From the NCBI RefSeq assembly GCF_017876515.1, contig NZ_JAGIOC010000001.1, positions 1,922,001 through 1,986,000 on the forward strand: a DNA stretch of 64,000 nt, in the 5' to 3' direction. Position numbers and translations under genes: made by a program. Below the pieces are notes generated by a model. The model saw only the letters and a program-made list of their open reading frames with translations, was not told where the DNA came from and did no database searches. The DNA comes from Brachybacterium fresconis. Lineage in GTDB: Bacteria; Actinomycetota; Actinomycetes; Actinomycetales; Dermabacteraceae. Positions 57,042-64,000 of the stretch are shown here, one piece after another. Within the stretch, counting starts at the first letter, position 1, and the number at the start of each line of letters is the position of its first letter.

Positions 57042-58262
57042 ATGTATGTCGGATGGGACTGGGGCAACACCACCCACGCGGTCGCCGTCATCGATGATCA
57101 GGGCCACATGATCGATCGCTGGCCCTGCCAGCACACCGAGGAAGGTTTTCGAGCCACCTTCGCCCGCCTGGCCACCCACGACACGCCCAGCGAGCTGCCG
57201 GTCGCGATTGAGACCACCCGCGGACTGACCGTCGACCGGCTCCTGGGCGCCGGGCACCCGGTCGTCCCGGTCCACCCCAATGCGTTCAACGCGGTCCGGC
57301 CCCGCTGGGGCGCGGCCCGCGCGAAGGACGATCCCGGCGACGCGTTCAAGCTCGCCGACTACCTCCGCACCGACGGGCACCGCTTGCGGACCCTGCGCCC
57401 GATCGAGCAGGCGACGCTTGAACTGCAGGCGCTGGTGCGCGCCCGCGAGGATCAAGTCACCGCCCGCGTCGCGGCGACCAACCAGCTCGACGCCCTGCTG
57501 GCCGAGCACTGGCCCGGCGCCGGCGCGGTGTTCTCCAGCCTGGACTCCGACATCGCGCTGGCTTTCTGCGACCGATTCCCCACCCCCTCCAGGGCCCGGC
57601 ACCTGGCGCCGGCGAGGATGCGGGACTGGCTGGCCCGACAGCACTACTCGGGACGGGTCGATCCCACTGACCTGGTGGCCAGACTCCGCGGGGCACCCGC
57701 GCCCGCCTCGCGGCTCGGCGAGGAGACGATCGCCGCGCTGGTGCAGGCACAGGTCGCGGTCATCCGTGCCCTCAAGACCGCTATCGACGACCTCGAGACC
57801 CAGATCGACACCGCTCTGGCCGCCCACCCCTGGGCAGCGTTGATCGAGGCCCTGCCCCGAGTGGGGACCGTCAACCTCGCCCAGATCATCGGCGAGGTCG
57901 GCCCGCTGCTCGAGCACGCCGCCAGCGCGGACCAGCTCGCCGCCGAGGCCGGCGTCGTGCCCGTCACCCGCGCCTCGGGCAAGTCCCGCGCGGTCGTGTT
58001 CCGCTACGCCACCAACCGTCGCGCGCGGCAAGCCCTGGTCCGCTGGGCCGACAACTCCCGACACGACTCGCCCTGGGCGAGAAACATCTACGACACCGCC
58101 CGCGAACAGAACAAACGACACCCCCACGCCGTGCGGATCCTCGCCCGCTCCTGGCTGCGGATCATCTACGCCTGCTGGCGCGACGGTGCCTGCTACGACC
58201 CCCTCACCCACGAGACCCGCAGAACGGACAGAACACACCAAACCACCGACCTCGCGGCATAG
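57042..58262 (+). CDS. IS110-family transposase (DEDD recombinase)
   Basis: 406 aa. The N-terminal RuvC-like DEDD domain has Asp in VGWDWGN, Glu in AIETTRG, and Asp pairs in AKDDPGDAFKLADYLR. A coiled-coil region follows. The C-terminal transposase_20 domain has IEALPRVGTVNLAQIIGEVG and the catalytic-serine region TRASGKSRAVVFRYA. The ATG at 57042 has GGAG 7 nt upstream. The frame is uninterrupted, so the element may be active. Confidence 0.95.
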   Translation: MYVGWDWGNTTHAVAVIDDQGHMIDRWPCQHTEEGFRATFARLATHDTPSELPVAIETTRGLTVDRLLGAGHPVVPVHPNAFNAVRPRWGAARAKDDPGDAFKLADYLRTDGHRLRTLRPIEQATLELQALVRAREDQVTARVAATNQLDALLAEHWPGAGAVFSSLDSDIALAFCDRFPTPSRARHLAPARMRDWLARQHYSGRVDPTDLVARLRGAPAPASRLGEETIAALVQAQVAVIRALKTAIDDLETQIDTALAAHPWAALIEALPRVGTVNLAQIIGEVGPLLEHAASADQLAAEAGVVPVTRASGKSRAVVFRYATNRRARQALVRWADNSRHDSPWARNIYDTAREQNKRHPHAVRILARSWLRIIYACWRDGACYDPLTHETRRTDRTHQTTDLAA

Positions 58263-58354
58263 AGGTTGACTCAGGGAACTCATCGGGGCTCCTGCGGGGA
58301 CGGGGAGGAGGGGACGGACCTGATCCTACGGGCCGCTCCTGCGCCCACGGGCAG

Positions 58355-58360
58355 TAGTCT
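58355..58360 (+). promoter_or_regulatory. -10 box TAGTCT upstream of small Cys-rich gene
   Basis: TAGTCT with a 9-nt gap to the ATG at 58370; a short or absent leader. Confidence 0.4.
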
Positions 58361-58369
58361 GGGCAGGCC

Positions 58370-58780
58370 ATGGAGATCAATCCCTACGAGTCGCGTCTGC
58401 GCATGCTGCAGCAGTTCGACGGCGTGCAGATACAACGCGAGGCGACCCCGGACGAGGAGACCGCCGGCTGCCCGGGATGCCCGTACTTCTGGACCTGCCC
58501 GGTCCCGCATCGCGGGGAGGAGGTCTCCGCCCCGGAAGAGATCGAGCCGGCGGACGTCGAGGGCGTCCTCGGCCCGCGCCGCCGCTACCGCCCGCGCGAC
58601 GAGTCCGACGTCGGCTGGACCGACGACTGGGTGGACGAGGACGGGCTGCGGATCGAGATCGACGAGCACGAGGCCGAGGCCGAGGCCGAGCCGTCACCGG
58701 GGACCGCACCCCTGGAGCGCACCCGCCGCACCGAGCAGGACCGACCCCCGCGTCGGGGCCTGTTCAGGCGTCGGGACTGA
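58370..58780 (+). CDS. Small hypothetical protein with Cys cluster
   Basis: 136 aa, unrecognised. Near the N-terminus lies the pattern CPGCPYFWTCPVPH (Cys-x2-Cys-x5-Cys-x3-His), suggestive of a metal site. The C-terminal half is strongly acidic, then basic (RRGLFRRRD). The DNA on both sides of the IS element probably once joined this gene's promoter to that of the TPR-like gene. It overlaps hemA convergently by 17 bp. Confidence 0.65.
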   Translation: MEINPYESRLRMLQQFDGVQIQREATPDEETAGCPGCPYFWTCPVPHRGEEVSAPEEIEPADVEGVLGPRRRYRPRDESDVGWTDDWVDEDGLRIEIDEHEAEAEAEPSPGTAPLERTRRTEQDRPPRRGLFRRRD

Positions 58781-60314
58781 CGCGCCCGCCGGTGCCGGGA
58801 TCGGCGTCGCCCGGGCCGAACCCGGCCGGGCAGTGCCCCTCGCGCAGCGCGAGGCGGGCGAGGGTCGCGACGGGGACCGTCGCCGGAGCCTGCGCGCGCA
58901 GATCATCGATCCGCGGGGCATCCGTCCCCAGCTCCTGGCCGGTCAGCTGCGGCGGAACCGTGCGGTCCACCCGCATCCACCCGGCCGGGACGACGCCGTC
59001 GGGCCCGCTCGTGCCGTCGGGCCCGCTGGTGCCGACGGGCCCGCTGGTGCCGTCGCCCGTGGCCCCGGAGGAGATGTCGATCCCGAAGATGGTGTGGAAG
59101 GCCTCGACGTAGGCATCGGCGAAGCCGGCCTCGGCCAGGTGCCGGGCTCGCTCGGCCGGGTGGTGCATGACCTTGGCGAGGATCCTGCGCACGCTGCGGT
59201 CGAGCACGTCGGCGGTCTCTCCCGCGACGTCGCGGCGCAGCCGGTCGATCTCCTCGTCGGCGGCGTCGGCCACCTCGCGGCGCATGGCGGCCATCGCGGG
59301 ATCGATGCGGCGCACCTCCTGCTGGGCGCGGAAGGCCTCTGCGGTCTCCTCGACGATCTCGCGCGCCGCGGTCAGCGCCGGGTCGTCGCCGGCCCCGATC
59401 CCGACCGCGAGATCGCCGAGCCCCAGCACGGTCACGCCCTTGAGGTGGCTGACCAGGGGGTGGAGGTCGGAGTGCAGGGCGAGGTCCAGCACGATGGTGC
59501 GTCCGGCGCCGAGGAACTGCTCGGGGAACAGCGAGGTGCCGCGGCCGGAGCAGGCCAGCACCAGGTCCGCCTCGCGCAGCGCCCGATCCAGGCCGTCCGC
59601 GGCGACGACCTCGGCGCCATGGCGCTCGGCGAAGCCGGCGGCGCGCCCCGAGGGGGAGTACACCCGCAGATCCGTGACGCCGCGCCGGGCCAGCTCGGCC
59701 AGCCCCAGACGGGCGTAGGCCCCGGTGCCGACGATCAGCACGGTGCGGGACTCGAAGCCGCCGAGCTCGACACCGGCCCGCTGCACCGCGACCGCCGCGC
59801 CGGAGCGTCCGGCGGCGCCGACGGGAGCCTGGGTCGCGACCCGCTTCGCGCAGCGGAAACCGTGCTGGAAGAGGTCGTGGAGCATCGAGGTGGTGCGGCC
59901 GTCGCGACGGGCGGCCTCGTAGGACTGGCGCACCTGACCGGCGATCTCGGCCTCGCCGAGCACCAGGGAGCGCAGTCCGGAGGTGACCTCGTACAGGTGC
60001 TGGGGGACGGGGGCGTCCATCGCGGCGTCGAAGCACAGCGAGACCACGTCGCGCTCGAGCCCGCTGGTGCGGGCGATCGCGTCGATCACGAGATCGATGC
60101 CCTCGTGGAAGCGGTCCACGTCGAGGTAGACCTCGAGGCGGTTGCAGGTGCTGACCACCACCTGGCCGGCCACCACCGGGGCGGCGCCGCTCGCCTCCGC
60201 CCGCTCGGTCTGGAGCTGCTCGATGACCGCCGGAAGGGTGCCTGCATCCCGGGTCAGGGCGTCGAGCACCTCGAGATCGAGATGCTCATGGGTGGCACGG
60301 AGAGCGGCGAGCAT
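58764..60314 (-). CDS. hemA: Glutamyl-tRNA reductase
   Basis: 516 aa, first enzyme of C5-pathway heme synthesis, converting glutamyl-tRNA to glutamate-1-semialdehyde. The catalytic Cys57 is in VVSTCNRLEVY. The NADPH domain (VLIVGTGAYARLGLAELARRG) and the dimerisation helices are present. Near residue 420 a three-unit repeat of a GTSGPD-type hexapeptide (DNA 58998-59051) is inserted between the core and the C-terminal tail. The ATG has TAGACT 6 nt upstream. Divergent from hemE. Confidence 0.95.
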   Translation of the reverse strand: MLAALRATHEHLDLEVLDALTRDAGTLPAVIEQLQTERAEASGAAPVVAGQVVVSTCNRLEVYLDVDRFHEGIDLVIDAIARTSGLERDVVSLCFDAAMDAPVPQHLYEVTSGLRSLVLGEAEIAGQVRQSYEAARRDGRTTSMLHDLFQHGFRCAKRVATQAPVGAAGRSGAAVAVQRAGVELGGFESRTVLIVGTGAYARLGLAELARRGVTDLRVYSPSGRAAGFAERHGAEVVAADGLDRALREADLVLACSGRGTSLFPEQFLGAGRTIVLDLALHSDLHPLVSHLKGVTVLGLGDLAVGIGAGDDPALTAAREIVEETAEAFRAQQEVRRIDPAMAAMRREVADAADEEIDRLRRDVAGETADVLDRSVRRILAKVMHHPAERARHLAEAGFADAYVEAFHTIFGIDISSGATGDGTSGPVGTSGPDGTSGPDGVVPAGWMRVDRTVPPQLTGQELGTDAPRIDDLRAQAPATVPVATLARLALREGHCPAGFGPGDADPGTGGRVSPDA

Positions 60315-60320
60315 GATCGC

Positions 60321-60326
60321 AGTCTA
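60321..60326 (-). promoter_or_regulatory. -10 box TAGACT, leaderless hemA
   Basis: TAGACT, 6-nt gap, ATG at 60314 on the minus strand. Confidence 0.55.
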
Positions 60327-60380
60327 GGCCCGCCCGCCGCAGCGCCGAAGGGGCCGGCTCGACCTCTCGGGAAGCATGTG

Positions 60381-60386
60381 CACAAT
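60381..60386 (+). promoter_or_regulatory. -10-like box CACAAT before hemE
   Basis: CACAAT with a 9-nt gap to the hemE ATG at 60396. It would leave hemE almost leaderless and drive the hemEYQH operon. Confidence 0.35.
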
Positions 60387-60395
60387 GGGTGCGTC

Positions 60396-61652
60396 ATGAC
60401 ACAGAACAGCACGTCAGAGCCACCTTTTGCCGACATTGCGTCAGATAGTTCGCGACGCGTGTCAGAACCCGGGATCGCCGCAGGCCCACGCGGTGGCAGC
60501 ACTCCTGACGACTCCGCAGCGGCCGCCTCCTCGACCCTCGATGCAGCCCCCGACGGCGCCTCCGCGCTGCCTCCCGGGCACCCCGCCGCGCGACCCGTCG
60601 GCGAGGGCGGTGTGGCCGACGCCTCGCTCCTGCGAGAGCTCAGAGGTGACCGAGCAGACACCCCCAGCGTGTGGTTCATGCGACAGGCCGGTCGCTCCCT
60701 GCCGGAGTACCGGGCCCTGCGGGAGGGCACCACGATGCTGGATTCCTGCGTGCGCCCCGAGATGGCCTCGGAGATCACCCTCCAGCCCGTGCGCCGCCAT
60801 CGCGTCGACGCCGGCATCTTCTTCTCCGACATCGTGGTCCCCGCCCGTCAGGCGGGCCTCGGCGTCGAGATCACGCCCGGTGTCGGCCCCGTCTTCGACC
60901 ACCCGATCCGCACCGAGGCCGACGTCGACGCCCTGCCCCCGCTCGACGACGCCTACGAGGCGGCGCTCGACCCGATCCGGGAGGCCGTGCGGCTGACGGT
61001 CGCCGAGCTCGGCACCACGCCGCTGATCGGCTTCGCCGGTGCTCCCTTCACCGTGGCCAGCTACATGGTCGAGGGCGGTCCCAGCCGAGACCACCTGCGC
61101 ACCCGCGCCCTGATGCGCTCGCGGCCCGAGGTGTGGGAGCGCCTGGCGCGCTGGGTCTCCGAGCTCTCGGGCCGCTTCCTGCGCGCCCAGGTGCTGGCCG
61201 GGGCCTCCGCGGTGCAGCTGTTCGACTCCTGGGTGGGCGCGCTCGGCGCCGACATGTACACCGCTCACGTCCAGCCGCATTCGGCCGCGGCCCTCGCCCG
61301 CGTCGCCGATCTGCCGGTGCCGCGCATCCACTTCGGGGTGGGCGCCGCGCATCTGCTGCCCCAGATGTGGGAGGCCGGGGCGACCGTGATGGGCGTGGAC
61401 CATCGTCTGCGTCTGGACCAGGCGCTCGACGTCCTCCCCGCGGGGGCCCCGATCCAGGGCAACATCGACCCCGCCGTGCTGTTCACCTCCGAGCAGGCCC
61501 GCTTCGACGAGGCCCGCTCCGTGCTGGCGGCCGGCTCCCGGGCGAGCGGCCACGTGGTCAACCTCGGCCACGGCGTCCCGCCGGACACCGATCCGCAGGT
61601 CCTGACCGACCTGGTGAGCTTCCTGCACGAGCAGGACGCGCACCGGGCATGA
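60396..61652 (+). CDS. hemE: Uroporphyrinogen decarboxylase
   Basis: 418 aa; makes coproporphyrinogen III. The core starts ASLLRELRGDRADTPSVWFMRQAGRSLPEYR, with catalytic FFSDIVVP and GFAGAPFTVASYMVEG. Compared with E. coli HemE there is an N-terminal extension of about 70 disordered Ser/Pro/Ala-rich residues. A GTG at 60612 would give a normal-length protein, but the ATG at 60396 is next to a -10-like box. Its stop overlaps the hemY start (ATGA). Confidence 0.94.
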   Translation: MTQNSTSEPPFADIASDSSRRVSEPGIAAGPRGGSTPDDSAAAASSTLDAAPDGASALPPGHPAARPVGEGGVADASLLRELRGDRADTPSVWFMRQAGRSLPEYRALREGTTMLDSCVRPEMASEITLQPVRRHRVDAGIFFSDIVVPARQAGLGVEITPGVGPVFDHPIRTEADVDALPPLDDAYEAALDPIREAVRLTVAELGTTPLIGFAGAPFTVASYMVEGGPSRDHLRTRALMRSRPEVWERLARWVSELSGRFLRAQVLAGASAVQLFDSWVGALGADMYTAHVQPHSAAALARVADLPVPRIHFGVGAAHLLPQMWEAGATVMGVDHRLRLDQALDVLPAGAPIQGNIDPAVLFTSEQARFDEARSVLAAGSRASGHVVNLGHGVPPDTDPQVLTDLVSFLHEQDAHRA

Positions 61653-63118
61653 GCGAGCGCACCCTCGTCGTCGGCGGCGGCCTCGCGGGGCTGCTCGCCG
61701 CGCGTCGTCATCAGCGCGCCGGGCACCGGGTGGTGCTGCTCGAGGCCACCGGCACCATCGGCGGCGCGATCGCACCGGTCGAGCTCCCGGGCGAGGACGC
61801 CGCCGCGGACCTCGCGCTGAACGCGGGTGCGGAGGCGTACGCGACCGGCTCCGGAGCGGTCGACGCCCTGGTGGCGGAGCTGGGCCTGGCCGAGCTCGTC
61901 GTCGCCCCGCGGGAGGGCCTGGGCAGCCGCGTGGTCTCCGACGCCGGGGTGCACCCCGCCCCGGGCGGATCGGTCCTCGGCATCCCGGGCGATCCGCTGG
62001 CCACCGACGTCCGGGCCGTGCTCGGCACCCGGGCCGCCCTGCGCGCGAGCCTGGAGCGGTTCCTGCCCGCCTCCATCGGCGCCCGGCCCGGTGCGACCGT
62101 CGCCGAGGTGGTCGCCCGGCGGCTCGGGCCCGCGGTGCTCGAGCGCCTGGTCGCCCCGATCGTCGGCGGGGTGCACTCCTCCGATCCCGCGCGTCTCGAG
62201 TTCGCCGCCGCGTCCCCTCCGCTCAGCGCGGGTCTGGCCGAGCACGGCTCGCTGACCGCGGCCGTGCGCCGCCTGCGCGGCGGCAGCACCGCGAGCGCCG
62301 GCACCCGCGTCCACTCCCTCGCCCCCACCCTCGCCGCCCTGCCCGAGGCGCTGCGGGAGCAGATCCTCGCAGCCGGCGGCATCGTCCGCACCTCCGTCAC
62401 GGCACGCGCCGTGGAGCGTTCGGAGGCCGGCTGGGTGGTGCGCACCGATCGCGACGAGAGCCTCACGGCGGACCGCCTGGTCCTCGCCTGCCCGCCCGAT
62501 ACCGCCCATGACCTGCTGGCGCCCGCCGGCGGAGACCTCCGGGCGATCGCCGAGGCGATCCCGCAGGCCCCGTCGGCCGCCGTGCGACTGGCCGTGCTGG
62601 TGCTCGACGCCCCGGCGCTGGACGCCTTCCCCTCCGGCACCGGCGCCCTGGTCGCGCCGGGCACCGCGGGGATCCGGGCGAAGGCCCTGACCCACGCGAG
62701 CGCCAAGTGGACCCACGTCCAGCGCCTGGCCCGAACGGCTCTGCCGTCGGCCGCGAGCCCGCACGTGGTGCGGCTGTCCTACGGTCGACCCGGGGAGGAG
62801 CTGCCCCCGCGCGAGGAGATCGTCGACCTCGCCCTCGCCGACGCCTCCCGGATCCTCGGCACCGAGCTGGGTCCCGAGCAGCTGCGCGCCGCGCGTGTGA
62901 TCGACTGGGACCGGGCGATGCGCCAGGCCCGGCCCGGCCATCGCGCCGCCCTCGAGACCCTCGGCGAGCTGCTCACCGCGCTCCCGTCCGCCCGCACCCT
63001 AGAACTCGTCGGCTCCTGGCGGGCCGGCACCGGCATCGACGCGATCGTCCGCGCCGACTCCGCCGCCATCGACCCATCCGCTCCGGACTCATCCACCACG
63101 GAAGGACCCCGCTCATGA
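61649..63118 (+). CDS. hemY: Coproporphyrinogen III oxidase (HemY/CgoX type)
   Basis: 489-aa FAD amine-oxidase-fold enzyme. The N-terminal Rossmann motif GGGLAGLLAARRHQRAGHRVVLLEA is clear. PIVGGVHSSDP and the C-terminal WRAGTGIDAIV are typical of the Gram-positive HemY class, which acts on coproporphyrinogen III. Translation is coupled by ATGA overlaps to hemE upstream and hemQ downstream. Confidence 0.93.
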   Translation: MSERTLVVGGGLAGLLAARRHQRAGHRVVLLEATGTIGGAIAPVELPGEDAAADLALNAGAEAYATGSGAVDALVAELGLAELVVAPREGLGSRVVSDAGVHPAPGGSVLGIPGDPLATDVRAVLGTRAALRASLERFLPASIGARPGATVAEVVARRLGPAVLERLVAPIVGGVHSSDPARLEFAAASPPLSAGLAEHGSLTAAVRRLRGGSTASAGTRVHSLAPTLAALPEALREQILAAGGIVRTSVTARAVERSEAGWVVRTDRDESLTADRLVLACPPDTAHDLLAPAGGDLRAIAEAIPQAPSAAVRLAVLVLDAPALDAFPSGTGALVAPGTAGIRAKALTHASAKWTHVQRLARTALPSAASPHVVRLSYGRPGEELPPREEIVDLALADASRILGTELGPEQLRAARVIDWDRAMRQARPGHRAALETLGELLTALPSARTLELVGSWRAGTGIDAIVRADSAAIDPSAPDSSTTEGPRS

Positions 63119-63816
63119 CCTCCCCCGAAGAGCTCGCGACGACCACCCGCTACACCAGCTACACCGTCTTCCGCCGGATCTCCGGCCTGACCGAGGACGG
63201 CGAGGTCACCGCCGCGCAGATCACCGCCGCCCTCGGCGACGTCACCGGACTGATGGACGCGGAGGGGGCCGAGATCCTGGGCTTCTACGACGTCTCCGGC
63301 TTCCGGGCCGAGGCCGATCTGATGCTCTGGCTCGCCGCCGACGAGCCGGCCGCCCTGCAGTCCGCGCTGCGCGAGTTCGAGCGGTCCCTGCCGGGCACCT
63401 GGCTGCATCGCGAGTGGGCCGGCGTCGGCGTGCACCGGATGGCGGAGTTCGCCCGCGGCCACGTGCCCTCCTACATGGTGCCGGGCAGCGAGCGGAAGCA
63501 GTGGATCACCGTCTACCCCTTCGTGCGCAGCTACGACTGGTACCTCCTGCCCGACGACGAGCGCCATCGCATGCTGCGCGAGCACGGGATGCTGGGCCGT
63601 GAGTACCCGCAGGTCAACGCCAACACGGTGGCGGCCTTCGCCCTCGGCGACTACGAGTGGCTGCTCTCCTTCGAGGCGGATGACCTCCACGACCTGGTCG
63701 ACATGATGCGCCACCTGCGCTACTCCGACGCCCGTCTGCACGTGCGCGACGAGCTGCCTTTCCACACCGGACGCCGGCTCGGGAGCCACGAGGACGTCGC
63801 CGAGCTGCTCGCCTGA
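63115..63816 (+). CDS. hemQ: Coproheme decarboxylase (ChdC)
   Basis: 233-aa actinobacterial HemQ/ChdC, making heme b from coproheme. The catalytic Tyr lies in [15 protein letters not shown] and the proximal heme His in [13 protein letters not shown]. The ATG overlaps the hemY stop, giving an operon. Its presence with HemY and HemH shows the coproporphyrin-dependent route. Confidence 0.95.
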   Translation: MTSPEELATTTRYTSYTVFRRISGLTEDGEVTAAQITAALGDVTGLMDAEGAEILGFYDVSGFRAEADLMLWLAADEPAALQSALREFERSLPGTWLHREWAGVGVHRMAEFARGHVPSYMVPGSERKQWITVYPFVRSYDWYLLPDDERHRMLREHGMLGREYPQVNANTVAAFALGDYEWLLSFEADDLHDLVDMMRHLRYSDARLHVRDELPFHTGRRLGSHEDVAELLA

Positions 63817-63874
63817 ACCTCTGCTCGCCCGAGCCCCCTGCCGCCACCCACCCGTTCCCGGAGGAACACCACCG

Positions 63875-64000
63875 ATGACCATCCCCCCGCTCGATACGAC
63901 CCAGTACGACGCGATCCTCTTCGCCTCCTTCGGCGGCCCCGAGGGGCAGGACGACGTGATCCCGTTCCTGCGCAACGTCACCGCCGGCCGCGGCGTGCCC
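63875..64000 (+). CDS. hemH: Coproporphyrin ferrochelatase, N-terminus (3' partial)
   Basis: The first 42 codons only: [27 protein letters not shown]..., with the ferrochelatase opening [18 protein letters not shown] lies 10 nt before the ATG. It continues beyond the right edge. Position after hemQ supports CpfC/HemH, inserting iron into coproporphyrin III. Confidence 0.92.
   Translation, partial: MTIPPLDTTQYDAILFASFGGPEGQDDVIPFLRNVTAGRGVP

Larger units (their letters stand above)
56821..58284 (+). mobile_element. IS110-family insertion sequence
   Basis: About 1.46 kb. Ends are inferred: both junctions read ATC immediately before the boundary (CACCATC at the left flank, ACTCATC at the right end), which would be the shared core. 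No terminal inverted repeats are seen, as expected for IS110. The element holds a 221-bp non-coding left end, one DEDD transposase, and a 22-bp right end. Boundaries could shift by 1-3 bp because of the shared core. Confidence 0.75.

Overview
The window is very GC-rich actinobacterial chromosome. Gene content suggests a Micrococcales/Dermabacteraceae organism, perhaps Brachybacterium. The evidence is the coproporphyrin-type heme operon (hemE-hemY-hemQ-hemH), a ribitol-type teichoic acid locus, class A PBP with a PASTA domain, maltokinase, NlpC/P60 hydrolases and actinobacterial Tgt. The genus is an inference; no rRNA is present. Many genes appear leaderless: a -10 box lies 6-9 nt before the start codon, and I used this to choose several starts.

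Layout. 1-2.8 kb: 3' part of a class A PBP and a metallophosphoesterase, then tRNA-Pro(CGG). 3.5-10.9 kb: NlpC/P60 hydrolase, GH20 hexosaminidase, LytR_C protein, CshA-type surface protein, maltokinase and a small hypothetical protein. 11.0-11.4 kb: intergenic tandem repeats. 11.4-14.8 kb: SMC-like ATPase JetC/MksB. 14.9-17.0 kb: an iron-siderophore ABC ATPase fused to a siderophore-interacting flavoprotein, with a DtxR-like box. 17.4-31.0 kb: wall teichoic acid/cell-surface glycopolymer locus. Its plus-strand half holds a GlfT2-like glycosyltransferase, a TagF-like polymerase, a TarI-like cytidylyltransferase and an SDR. Its minus-strand half holds the TagGH exporter, a pyruvyltransferase-like protein, two related GT2 enzymes and a membrane-anchored TagF-like enzyme. 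31.2-31.9 kb: JetB/MksE. 32-37 kb: coiled-coil membrane protein, TusA-YeeE sulfur uptake pair, SGNH protein with a (Thr-Asn)12 tract, and alkyltransferase-like protein. 37.0-38.6 kb: JetA/MksF. 38.8-43.7 kb: zinc-finger/HTH protein, MFS transporter with paired operators, and GH2 beta-galactosidase with a LacI-type operator. 43.8-48.3 kb: duplicated membrane proteins, beta-propeller protein and tgt. 48.4-56.8 kb: two OatA-like acyltransferases around a DUF6541-like membrane protein and an M18 aminopeptidase, then a small TPR-like protein. 56.8-58.3 kb: an IS110-family element with a probable bridge RNA region. 58.4-64 kb: small Cys-rich protein, hemA, and the divergent hemE-hemY-hemQ-hemH operon, cut by the window edge.

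How the genes work together. Much of the window serves the cell envelope: peptidoglycan synthesis and remodelling, teichoic acid polymer synthesis and export, and O-acylation. The heme genes form one coproporphyrin-dependent pathway. The most unusual point is that three subunits of a JetABCD (Wadjet)/MksBEF condensin-like system, normally one operon, occur in the canonical order and strand (A-B-C, minus) but are separated by about 5 kb and 16 kb of unrelated genes. Each has its own candidate leaderless promoter, and no jetD is visible.
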